From NCBI RefSeq assembly GCF_016920785.2, contig NW_024609879.1, positions 12,029,145 to 12,093,144 on the forward strand: a DNA stretch of 64,000 bases. Direction: 5' to 3'. Positions within the stretch are counted from its first letter, which is position 1. Each line of letters starts with the position of its first letter. Below, piece by piece: positions 54,763 to 64,000 of this stretch. The DNA comes from Ixodes scapularis. Taxonomy: Eukaryota > Arthropoda > Arachnida > Ixodida > Ixodidae. Both the position numbers and the translations under genes were made by a program. Below the pieces are notes generated by a model. That model was not told the DNA's origin. It ran no database searches and saw nothing but the letters and a program-made list of their open reading frames with translations.

Positions 54763-56265
54763 CAGTGATGTGATGGCTGCGCCAATTGCGCGAAACTGCA
54801 CCAAGGGGCTAACCCTGCTACATTTTGTCAAAATATGGGTAATCTGCGCCGAGCCTGCGCCAAAGGGCCAATTTTGGTCGCCTTTCAAAACCGAAACTAA
54901 ACTAAGTACCGTAACTGAGCATGCATGAGCTAGGCGGCACAAACGGCCGCCCGACACAAAATATCCTGAATCAATCGTCCATGGTTTTTTTTAATGGTCT
55001 TTTCCCGCCATGCCGTCTCTTCTTTCACGCTCTCGTCATCTCGTGAACAATAGTCTCGTCTCGCGATTTTTTTTTTTTTAACGAGAGATGTTGGCGTGTG
55101 TGTGTGCTGCAACGCTAGCGTGCTGGGTACCAGTCATGACGTGGCACTGTGAAACGAAACTATGTTTTGGCGCGGCGGGAGTTGCCTTTTGAGCTGAAGC
55201 TCTCGCTCCTGAAATCAACGGCCACACGACATTGCAGATATGGAGCTTCCTAAACTGAAACATAAGGACCGCCGCATGTTCATCAACATTCATGTTCTTG
55301 TTTAAAACATATGCTGCTTACCTAGGTTTCTCTTGGTGGGCTTTCTTTCGAGAGGGACCCCGGTACGTGAAAAATGTGTTCTGAAGAAAAGTTGAAGTGA
55401 TCTAAAGCAAAGAAGGGAATGTCCGCACGCTGAACTCGCAGAGAACGCTTGTTTGTCTCGAGTTCAGTCGTTGCACAAAGCGACCCTGGCTCGCGATGTC
55501 TTGCATCAATGCGCTCAGGTTCTTTTTTTTTCTGTGTTTAGCTTGTACCTCGCCTGCCCACCTTGCAAGCACGCGGCGCTGGACTCTTTTTTGTCGCATG
55601 CTGGGCAGTCACATTTTGCATAGATTTTTGGCAACCAGTTGGGACGGAGCGGAGAGGCATGCTTTCGGTTTCGATTAAACGGCCGTTTCGCTCGCGCGAC
55701 AAAGCACGTGCACCTGCAAGCCTGCGGGAGTTGCCCTCACGTGCATGCAAACCAACGATGCGAACATAATTGCACGACAGAGGCACCAGCCGGGACGCTT
55801 GCAATTCAGTGTTTTACATTTAATTACTTTTGACGAAAATCTGGCACGTCGGTAATCAGTAAAACGATGGCAAGCGGTTTTTCGGAATTGCTTGGCAATG
55901 CCTTCAGCACTGTACACTTGTGGGATGTCGCAATGTCTCTTTGGAGACATTAAAAATGGACATTCAATACTACCCTAAGCTAAAGCGAAGCTTGCTCCAG
56001 CTTTGCAGAATGTTTCGAAAACCAAAAAGAAATGTGTCATGTCATTGGCATTTCAGTTACATCTTGAAAGACTCCCAGGTGGCCAAACTTGACCATAATT
56101 GGTTTATTTCGGCGAGCAAGATTCCCTTCGCGTGTCCAGCATTTAAAACAAATATTTTTATTTTTATTAGAATATCTGCTTTAAAAGCTACTTTTGCTGC
56201 TCCAAGACACTGTTTTGGCTGCTCCGAAAGGTGCTCCAAAACGGCTTAGGCCAATCACATCACTA
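54763..56265. mobile_element. hAT-like non-autonomous element
   Basis: Left CAGTGATGTGATGGC and right GCCAATCACATCACTA are inverted. CTATAT lies at both borders (54757-54762 and 56266-56271), and copy 1 has the uninterrupted CCTATATGAG. Length 1503 bp. No transposase frame is recognised; a 109-codon frame at 55920 has no known motif. Confidence 0.65.
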
Positions 56266-56299
56266 CTATATGAGTTTCAGCATTTGTCAAGGAGCGCAA

Positions 56300-56435
56300 A
56301 AATCAAAGCCCGGGGGTTGGCCATTGCAAAAATGTTGACTCGGAAGCGCATAGGGAGGAAGCTTTACAAAAGTATCCACCTGCCTCTACGAGTGAAACCG
56401 AAACTAAGAATGTGGGTTCCATTTGAAAAAAAAAA
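56300..56435 (+). CDS. Basic conserved frame X of copy 2
   Basis: KARGLAIAKMLTRKRIGRKL continuing to LYKSIHLPLRVKPKLRMWV. Counterpart of 28036-28180; one extra A upstream shifts the entry frame. Confidence 0.35.
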
Positions 56436-56856
56436 AACATTGTCAGCCCGAATTAACTTGGGGGCGGCACGAAGCAAACAAGCCACGTTACAAGTAGGCT
56501 TGGTTCAGGCTTTTGTAGGGGTGGTCGATGACTCTGTGTTTTCTAAAAAGTTATCTTTTTCTAAAAGTGTGGTGGTCGAATATTCGGGGATGGGCATTGA
56601 GTCGGGATGTTAAGGCAAAAATTTCATCCACATGCCGGGATTTATGTGCCTTGTCCCCCTAGCGAGGGGGGCAAGGCCTTCAAAATTTTAGGTTCGCAAA
56701 ATTGGTGCGTCAGTATTGACGTCTTATTTTACATCAGGCCTCTCATTTTAAAACTCACTATAAATGACATGTCTAAAATTCGTTTGGGTGTACTTCCTTC
56801 CAGCAAGTATATGGTTCTGTCTTAAAAGGTCTAATCTGATGTTGACTGCACCTCAG

Positions 56857-56969
56857 GTCTCCACCGACAATTCATCAGGACGAGACCCAACCGGGACATT
56901 AGGGATGAGTGGCTTAAGCAAGGAAGGCTACATATACGACAGCTTCTTGCGGACAAGAACCGAAAATAG
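56857..56969 (+). CDS. Candidate terminal exon Y of copy 2
   Basis: Acceptor GCACCTCAG. Frame LHRQFIRTRPNRDIRDEWLK then QGRLHIRQLLADKNRK and TAG. Same 113 nt as copy 1. Confidence 0.45.
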
Positions 56970-57491
56970 ATAGACGGTGGATGTTTCATTAGCTATGCCT
57001 TTTGGCATGCACATTCTGTTTGTTATGATCGAAGATTCCTGCAGAGTTCAATTTCAACTATTGTAAAAAACCGAGCATGCGCTCAGATCGCAGAAGCGCC
57101 TACCCTCTGATTCGAAACGATCCGCAAATAAGCAAAGGGCATACCGGACACCCATACACCTGTTTTGAGCCATGCTCAAAATATTAAAAGAGCACATCCA
57201 AGCGCCAGGTGCTTTGGCGTCTTTGCCACAATAGCACCGGTTGCAGAGCTGACAGACCCGTGACTGGCACAAGCCATGGCATGGCCTTTGGGAACCAGGG
57301 AATCGAGATTTAAAAAGTAGCACAGAAATTGGAGGCGGGTGGTGAAGGTGGGCAGAGTTAACAGAAAACAAGGATGAAGGAAGTTCGTCGCATGAGGCAT
57401 CTATGTCCCGTGCATATAATTTTGAGAGTGCTGTAGTTGGCTACTCAAAAAAATTGTTACTTGGATGTAACTAATCGCAAATCTCTTGCAG

Positions 57492-57539
57492 TTTCCACGA
57501 CCCACAAGCCAGCAGGCGCCAGTTCATTCTTGTTCAAAG
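57492..57539 (+). CDS. Mini-exon V1 (48 nt) of copy 2
   Basis: Acceptor ATCTCTTGCAG, donor GTGAGG. FPRPTSQQAPVHSCSK. Confidence 0.45.
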
Positions 57540-57893
57540 GTGAGGATTCTAGATTTTCTAGATTGCTCTGAAGCAGCAATACTGAAACCAGACAAGCGGT
57601 ACGGCATATTTAATTGACGGAGCCCAGAACGACTGGGGACGCTTTCACTGAAGCTTGTTTTGCTGCACTACACGCTTGTATTGCAGCAAAACAAGCTTCA
57701 GTGAAAGCGTCCCCAGTCGTTCTGAGCTCCGTCAATTGTTGCTGTAGGCGGCAAAACATGTGCCAAGTTTTGTCACAAGAGGCATATTATGCCACGCACA
57801 TGTAATTTTGATTTTATCCGGCTTAGTGTGCTGTAGGTGGCTCGTCAAAGAAATTGGTACTTGGATGCAACTAATCGCAAATCTTTCTGGCAG

Positions 57894-57941
57894 TTTCCAA
57901 GGCCTAAGAGCCAGCAGGTCCCAGTTTGCTTTTCCTCAGAG
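57894..57941 (+). CDS. Mini-exon V2 (48 nt) of copy 2
   Basis: Acceptor TTTCTGGCAG, donor GTGAGA. FPRPKSQQVPVCFSSE. Confidence 0.45.
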
Positions 57942-58157
57942 GTGAGAATCCCAGATTCCCGAAGCAGTAATACTGAAGCCAGACGACCGGTACAGCATTT
58001 TTAAATGACGAAGCTCAGAACGACTGGGGGCTCCTTCATTGAAGCTTATTTTTCTGTAAGACACGCGACCGCAATTGACGTATGCCTAGTTACGTCGCAA
58101 GAGGTTATCTATGTCTCGCGCATGTAATTTTTTTAATCTTTCCGACTTAGTGTACTT

Positions 58158-59888
58158 GAAGGTGACAGCGCAGGAAAAATCGAACTCACACCAGACACTC
58201 AGGAAGACAAGCACACGCGCTGAACTTACAAATCTTGTGTATTCAACTGCTTCATTTTTCTCTTCAGCGTCTGGGTTGACTTTTCAGAACGTGATAAGTA
58301 GAAGAAGTAGCACGAAATACAAAGGAAAATTCTAAAGAGAAGGCAAAAGAACAGTAAAAGAGAAGACAAATGAAGAAACGGAAAAAATATCTATACGAAA
58401 CACATTTACAAATTGTCCCTCTCTCTCATCGCTATCATTTAGATAGGAATTGGAGCTCTTTGGTCGACAGCGCTATAGAAGGACTACTTACACACTTGTC
58501 CTTCAGCTGTGCTATCCTTTCCGCTTCCATTATTTCTCTAGTCAATGCGTCTCTACTCCTACCTATTACAGAACAATTTTCAAAATGTGCTATAGAGCCA
58601 CAATCGCGACAATGGATTCCCAAGTGTCCAGCTACGACTTGGTGGGTGTTATAAAAATGCTCTCTTAAACGATATTAGTCAAATATTAGTCTCTAATGTT
58701 CTTTCTTGTTGTAAATCCTGTATAGATCCACCAGAAATCACTCATGAGCTCTCCACAGAAGGTTCCTTACGGTTCCTGGACCTCAGATTAATTTTTTCGG
58801 AGCATCATGTATGTTGGTCATACAAACCGAGAGGGAAGAAACCTCTTAATTTTCAGGCAGCACACTCCAAGCTTGTTAAGCGAGGCATTGTTAAATTATG
58901 TCTCACCAGTGTGCTTAATAAGCCTTGTATTCATTCACTTAAGGTTAGCTTTGATGCTCAAATCGCCAGGTTAAAGTCAACAGGATATCCTAGTGCATTA
59001 CTTACAGCCGTTGCAGAGGATTTATTAAAGAGAATAAGATGGGGCGAACGACCTAAACGCAATACAGAAAAGAAAAGGACGGCCGTTGTTCTATATATAC
59101 ATAAAGTTTCGCACAGTCTAAAAAAGATAGGTAACTGCATTAACATTAATGTTGATTTTTCAGCACCAAATAAGCTTCTAAGCCTGTGCAGGAAGGTAAA
59201 TGACGGCACACCGGGAAGTTGGTTGTTTGAAAAAGCACCAAAAGAGCTTTGTAAATTGTACTGAAGGAGTCGTATATTCTGTCCCACTCTCATGTGGTAG
59301 AGAGTATGTAGGCTAGACTGGAAGGTGTTTGAATCATCGTTTAAGAGAGCATTTTTATAACACCCACCGAGTCGTAGCTGGACACTTGGGAATCCATTGT
59401 CGCGATTGTGGCTGTATAGCACATTTTGAAAATTGTTCTGTAATAGGTAGGAGTAGAGAGGCATTGACTAGAGAAATAATGGAAGCGGAAAGGATAGCAC
59501 AGCTGAAGGACAAGTGTGTAAGTAGTCCTTCTATAGCGCTGTCGACCAAAGAGCTCCAATTTCTATCTAAATGATAGCGATGAGGGAGAGGGACAATTTG
59601 GAAAAGTGTTTCGTTTAGATATTTTTTCCGTTTCTTCATTTGTCTTCTCTTTTACTGTTCTTTTGCCTTCTCTTTAGAATTTTCCTTTGTATTTCGTGCT
59701 ACTTCTTCTACTTATCACGTTCTAAAAAGTCAACCCGTACGTTGAAGAGAAAAATGAAGCAGTCGAATACACAAGAGTTGTAAGTTCAGCGCGTGTGCTT
59801 GTCTTCCTGAGTGTCTGGTGTGAGATTAATTTTGCTGCGCTGTCACCGCCAAGTATGGTTCACCAACTCGCCCAAGCTTCCATCCTAT
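58158..59888 (+). mobile_element. Penelope-like insertion with inverted partial copy and 15 bp target duplication
   Basis: CGACTTAGTGTACTT occurs at 58143-58157 and 59889-59903, and once in copy 1, so the insertion is exactly bounded. A plus-strand PLE lacking its 5' half (about 58690-59838) is preceded by a reverse-complement copy of its own 3' end (58158-58680). Such head-to-head 5'-truncated copies are typical of PLE integration. Confidence 0.85.
58700..59574 (+). pseudogene. Penelope-like RT C-terminus and GIY-YIG endonuclease
   Basis: Frames read SLRFLDLRLIFSEHH, KLVKRGIVKLCLTSVLNK, WGERPKRNTEKKRTAVV and SAPNKLLSLCRKVNDGTPG up to a stop at 59264. The nuclease region follows: a GIY-YIG-like segment near 59270-59330 with mutations, then LREHFYNTHRVVAGHLGIHC, RDCGCIAHFENCSVIGRSRE and a stop at 59574. 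The RT catalytic motif is missing. An inverted copy of the nuclease end is at 58435-58623. Confidence 0.75.
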
Positions 59889-59973
59889 CGACTTAGTGTA
59901 CTTTACGGGGCTACTCAATGTAATTGCTACTTGAACGCAACTAATCGCAAATCTCTCTCCCAGTTTGTCCCAG

Positions 59974-60021
59974 TTTCCACGGCCTACAAGCAAGCAAGCA
60001 CCAGTTCGTTTTTCCTCAAAG
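59974..60021 (+). CDS. Mini-exon V3 (48 nt) of copy 2
   Basis: Acceptor CCCAG, donor GTGAGC. The bases are identical to copy 1 V3 (FPRPTSKQAPVRFSSK). A 10 nt repeat TTTGTCCCAG just upstream creates a second possible acceptor. Confidence 0.5.
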
Positions 60022-60050
60022 GTGAGCATTCCAGATACTTTAATTAGGTG

Positions 60051-60470
60051 CACGGTGTAAGATAATACTCTTCAGGTGAGGACAGCGCGCTCTTGGCCAC
60101 GGCCCGATGAAGTTCGCTCTTCACACTCTCTCACTTTGGTTTCAAGCAACGCCAGCAGGTGACTCGTCGACCCGTGGGCACGTTCAAGACGGCTCGTGCC
60201 GCCTTATGTACCACACGCACAGAGCTCCAGCGAGGTTGTCACACGTGCAGAAAGACCATGGTGTACCGGGGTGTCATGACAACGAGATAATCTTTTTTTG
60301 CTGTCACACAGTTCCGCCGTTTGGCCGCCGGTGACACTGTCAGTCGCGGGCACGGTGGCAGCCGAATGATGCAGTCTTTCGGATGCCCATCGAACGAACA
60401 CTATTTGATTCCTCGCGCCGCGCGTTCAGCCCCGGCGTGTCCTCACCTAAAGAGTGTATCTTTCACCGTG
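60051..60470. mobile_element. 420 bp hAT-type MITE
   Basis: Ends CACGGTGTAAGATAATACTC and, reversed, CACGGTGAAAGATACACTCT, with (A/G)TTAGGTG on both sides (60043-60050 and 60471-60478). Copy 1 has the single GTTAGGTG. An 8 bp duplication supports hAT. Confidence 0.75.
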
Positions 60471-60984
60471 GTTAGGTGCAAAGCAGGAACTGTGAAGCCA
60501 GACGAGCGGATAGGTGTATTTAATTGACCGAGCTCTGAATGACCCGTGGCAGTGGAATGGAAGCTTATCTTTCCGCAATCAAACACAGACATAATTTTGA
60601 ATCTATCCAGCTTAGTGAAGATTTGCTACTTGTTGCAAACTAATCCCAAATTTTTATTTTGCAGTTTCTATATGGCTACAGCTAGCAGGTGCTGTTTTCA
60701 TTGAAAGGTGAGGATTTCACGTTCTGTTTTCAAACAGCAAGTTTTTGAATGAGGGTCCTAAACAATTAACTTTCTTTTGCAGTAAATGCCAGATCCTCCA
60801 GTTCAGGAATATGTTAAATATATTTGCTATGGATAAGCCCAGTGTTTTGCTTTTTTATTCATAATTTGACAACAGCAACCTTTTTTTATTTTATCACTCA
60901 GAAATACACACAAGAAGAGACTGCGTTGCGGAGAAATGCTGCGCTGAACGTGATTTTCCAACTCGTGTATAGTTTTATTGGTAG

Positions 60985-61279
60985 CCGATATAATATATTG
61001 GATTCCAATATCCATAATACGCTAAGTACACTGGAATCGTAAACCCTTATTGGATCCCCATAGACACATGGGGATCTAATAAGGGTTTATACGGTATTGG
61101 ATTCCAATGTTTTGAGCGTATTATGGATATTGGAATCCCATAACAAACCCTTATTGTAATACAATACAATAAATGTAATGTTTTCCAATACACTGTCCAT
61201 ATCGTATTGCAATACAATAAAAAGATATTGTTTACCAATATCCATAATACGTTGTTTATATTGGGGTTTTCCAATAGGG
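60985..61279. repeat. Palindrome-rich right terminus of copy 2
   Basis: Same set of hairpins and CCAATATCCATAATACG motifs as 30545-30841. Confidence 0.75.
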
Positions 61280-61451
61280 TACAAGCTTGTCGGAATAGTA
61301 TATCGAATACTTTTTGCGTCTTTTTATTTCTGTGTCGCGATAAATTTTTTTCAGTAGGTGTCTATATTTAAGCTTCGGAATACACTTTTCGTGTATTTGT
61401 TGTATCGATATATAAAATCAAGGGCCAATCTGTCTCGTTAAATTTTTTTAG

Positions 61452-61791
61452 GAATAATTGACCTCCACACAAAAGCTCAAGCGACAGTTTGCTTTGTACA
61501 TGCGCTTCAACGGGGTGGCCCGTACTGTGAATAGGAACTTGATGCTATGCTCGAAAGCTTACCATAATTTGTATCGAACATTGAATGCCGAATGTACAAA
61601 TCTGACTCAAATTGAGGCACGACTCCACTTCCTCAAGGAAGGCGTGAGGGCCGACGCTGGGCCAATCGCGAGGACGGATAAGCAGCCTTGGCTGCCTATC
61701 CTTCGTCACCTTTGGCCAGTGCCGGCCCTCGCACCTTCCTTGACAAAGTGGAAGAGCGCCTCAATTGAAGCGTGGTTTGTGAATTCGGCGG
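61452..61791 (+). CDS. Candidate coding exon, function unknown
   Basis: A T-rich acceptor TTTTTTTAG ends at 61451. The frame is open from about 61458 to a strong donor GTAAGTAT at 61792. A TAA stands just upstream in this frame, so translation would start at ATG 61499 (MRFNGVARTVNRNLMLCSKA) or the frame is entered differently. Later words are NLTQIEARLHFLKEGVRADA and KWKSASIEAWFVNSA. No domain recognised; base composition is more balanced than its surroundings. Confidence 0.35.
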
Positions 61792-62076
61792 TAAGTATCT
61801 GTAGGATTCGTGAACCCCTTCCCTATTCTGCGAAGATAACATGTACTCCGCGGTGCTTCACTTGGTCCACTATTCTGTTGGTTCAAAACGTTGAAGCCAG
61901 TGTGGGCACAAGTTTTACCAGCGTACATTGAACTCCCTATGCCCATAATTTCGATTAGGATAAATGTATGCCTTTATGCCGACAAGAAACGTGTTTATTT
62001 TAGGGCGACGTATTGAAAGGACTACAAAAAAGGCACTTAAATCGAACTAGAGGGACCCGATCTCTTGGGGTGCAAG

Positions 62077-62233
62077 ATGTCTGAGAACTGTGCTCCAATC
62101 TCAACGGAATGTCCAACTATAGTGAAGACACGCTTAGATGCCACAGCTCTATGTAAAAATCAAGCTCCCAATTCTATGCTCAAATTACTTGATGCTGAAG
62201 AACGCCCCTTTTTGATTCAAGTTAGATCTCACG
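62077..62233 (+). CDS. Candidate first coding exon MSENCAPIS..., function unknown
   Basis: From ATG 62077, 52 codons are open to a GTTAGT donor at 62234: MSENCAPISTECPTIVKTRL, DATALCKNQAPNSMLKLLDA, EERPFLIQVRSH. Too short to stand out as an ORF, but the composition is protein-like, with acidic, Leu-rich ends and four Cys. The gene would continue to the right; no partner exon was identified. Confidence 0.4.
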
Positions 62234-62316
62234 GTTAGTACGCGATATTTTTTTTTACTTGAGGGTTTACTTTTTGTATTCGAAGTGCAAACAGCGCCTA
62301 CTGAACCTACGCTTTA

Positions 62317-62700
62317 CTACACTCTAAAAAAAAGGGGGAGCGCGGCTTAGTCCCCTCGGGTGCTAACGGGGAGGGGAGAAAGAGTGGCAACCCTCCATTA
62401 GTCTCTCGCACTAACACCGTTGGGACTAACCGTTACAGCATTTTAATTGCAACTAGAGGACCAACTGTTAGGCCCTTGCAATTGGTCCCCTGGGACCAAC
62501 TGTTACACCGTTTAAATTGAACCCCGAGGACGAGCAGTTAGGCCCTTGCACTTGGACCCGTGCGACTAACTGTTACACCGTTTCAAATAAACCCCGAGGA
62601 CCAACTGGTATGCACTTGCACTTGGACTCCTGGGTCTAAACGTTTTGCCGTTGGATTTAGACCCCTGGGACTAAAGGTTTATCCTTTACATTTTGTCCCG
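62317..62700. repeat. Diverged minisatellite of about 80 bp units
   Basis: Three to four units with GACCAACTGTTAGGCCCTTG, ACTGTTACACCGTTT and AACCCCGAGGAC. Immediately upstream is CACTCTAAAAAAAAGGGGGA, which resembles a CACTA-type transposon end with subterminal repeats. The opposite end is not seen. Confidence 0.5.
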
Positions 62701-62789
62701 ATCCACAAATCTTCGAAACGAAATTGTGCAGTTCAGGTTAAATGTAGCTTTATTGCCTCGTATATACACATCGCTTTTAAGGACGACTG

Positions 62790-64000
62790 AAGTCGAAGTT
62801 CCTGAGTGGTAGAATCCACGATAAGGCCGAATCTCGAAGAGTGCACTTGCGTCGACGACGGCTAGAACAGTTGGACGTCTGTCCGAACCGGTCGTTGTCC
62901 AAGCACCGTTTATTGGGGCACCGGGAGCTTCTTGCCAGTTTGCGAGGAATTAGGACTATTACTAACAGGGGCAGCGTAAAATACCCGATCGCTCAACGAA
63001 AGTATGAGATATAACACACGCATAATAAAATAACAAATAGGTTAAAAAAGTGCTACAATGGTTTACATCTAACATGCGATCTGTTGACAGCAGACCAGCG
63101 CAATATTAGAATTTTAGTAGACCGTTCGCTGCGAATTACAGAACCAGCGCGTGCGTGCTCAAACTATGCGTCAAAGTGACGGCACGATCTCCCGCCATTA
63201 AGGCGAAAGTCTAGTGTAGAATTACAGTGTACTAGAATATTTGGGAAGTGTTGGGACCGGAACGGCTCGGCAACGGGAGCTCGTGAGGGCGCGTGTATTG
63301 ACAGTTCGTGGCGGCGCTGTAGTCGAGTTATCCGGAAAAAATCGCGCAGCTCGCCTTTTTATTTTTTTTTCGCTTTGAGCGGTGCACGTGTCGGTACCAC
63401 CATTTTATACACTCCGTCTCACCTTATGTTGTACCGCAGCGAAGGCTAGAAGCGCGAGCTCATAACGTTGGCCGCTGCCCTTGGTGCACGAGAGCTTGTG
63501 CCGCCGAGATGTGCCCTAAAGCAAGGAGCTCGCGCATGTAGCCTTTCCTGCGGTAGAACACAAGGTGAAACAGAGTGTAGGTAGGGTTCTGTGTTTTCGG
63601 ATAAAATAAGAAAAACTCGGAAAAACACCCGCCGGTAAAATTTTGGTCCATTCGGATTTATTCGATAAACTCCGAATTCCAATGTACCAAACTCTTCTTT
63701 CCCCCCGCCCCCCTCCCCCTACACACACACACACACACAAAAGCATATTACAATTAATGATTTAATCAGCGGCCCGTAGAGTCAATGATCCTGGGACAAA
63801 TGTCACCACACTTTTGTTTCAAATTTCGGTCAGGACAACAGGTCATTGCACTTTCGGGTCACGACAAAAGTCACTGTTTATGTTTTCAGTTTGGGTCATA
63901 CTCTTTGTGCTTTAGATGAAGGAGAGGTTGTGTTTTTGTAACAGTGAAAGCTATGGACCATAGAGATTGCATGAAGTGGGGAAGAGGGACAGTTGAAACT
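62790..64000. other. No gene recognised
   Basis: Contains a GC-rich patch (63250-63510) and a (CA)n tract at 63721-63740. No coding or transposon signature could be supported. Confidence 0.4.

Larger units (their letters stand above)
46212..61279 (+). mobile_element. Large CCCTATTG-end element, copy 2
   Basis: Left end CCCTATTGAAAAAGGCCAAT and right end TTGGGGTTTTCCAATAGGG, with TA outside both (46210-46211 and 61280-61281), so a 2 bp TA duplication is possible. The order of shared modules is the same as in copy 1: 52 bp repeats, candidate exons, CAGACGGGGC MITE, mini-exons U1-U3, X, Y, V1-V4, palindromic end. Later insertions are a partial LTR element (49113 onwards), a Harbinger-like MITE, a LINE, a hAT-like element, a PLE and a 420 bp hAT MITE. 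Without them the copy is roughly 8.5 kb. Confidence 0.6.

Noticed and set aside
46212..61279. Simple tandem segmental duplication of a 30.7 kb unit
   Set aside because: Homology stops at the CCCTATTG ends in both copies, and the sequences before 15483/46212 and after 30841/61279 are unrelated.

Overview
The window is eukaryotic nuclear DNA, almost entirely repetitive. The mix of Penelope-like elements (PLEs), Mag-type Ty3/gypsy elements, CR1/Jockey-like LINE pieces, hAT, Harbinger-like and mariner-like small DNA transposons and long (TA)n tracts suggests an arthropod, most likely a hard tick. That assignment is inferred from element types only. No rRNA, operon, CRISPR array or bacterial gene is visible.

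0-13.8 kb: a minus-strand PLE runs off the left edge. It has an open RT-type ORF2 (1-1222) and, upstream and overlapping by about 37 nt, a broken ORF1 that reads as an SGNH hydrolase. Then come inverted PLE terminal sequence with a hammerhead-ribozyme-like core, a 3.6 kb long-TIR element between TA microsatellites, a second TIR element split by a 924 bp hAT relic with a perfect 8 bp target duplication, a fold-back element, and a proline-rich repeat exon cut by a Harbinger-like MITE.

13.8-30.8 kb: a 5'-truncated minus-strand LINE, then copy 1 (15483-30841) of a large element that recurs as copy 2 (46212-61279) in the same orientation. Both copies share termini (CCCTATTG...), palindrome-rich ends, splice-bounded candidate exons, and an array of mini-exons of exactly 75, 72, 75, 48, 48 and 48 nt with consensus splice sites. 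The copies carry different later insertions: a gypsy nest in copy 1; a partial LTR element, LINE, PLE, hAT-like and Harbinger-like elements in copy 2. Their flanks differ, so these look like two copies of a discrete element or transduplicated gene, not a tandem duplication of the locus.

30.8-46.2 kb: a hAT terminal fragment; a decayed gypsy element (31810-36307); PLE GIY-YIG ends facing each other around a 3.2 kb region bounded by hairpin arrays; and a structurally intact gypsy element (40476-45010) with apparently identical 279 bp LTRs, a 5 bp target duplication and one 1280-codon Gag-Pol ORF.

61.3-64 kb: two splice-bounded candidate coding exons that may belong to a host gene or another element, a diverged minisatellite resembling the end of a CACTA-type element, and otherwise unassigned sequence.

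Coordinates of insertions come from reading both strands by eye. Element family names are assigned from motifs, termini and target duplications, not from database searches.
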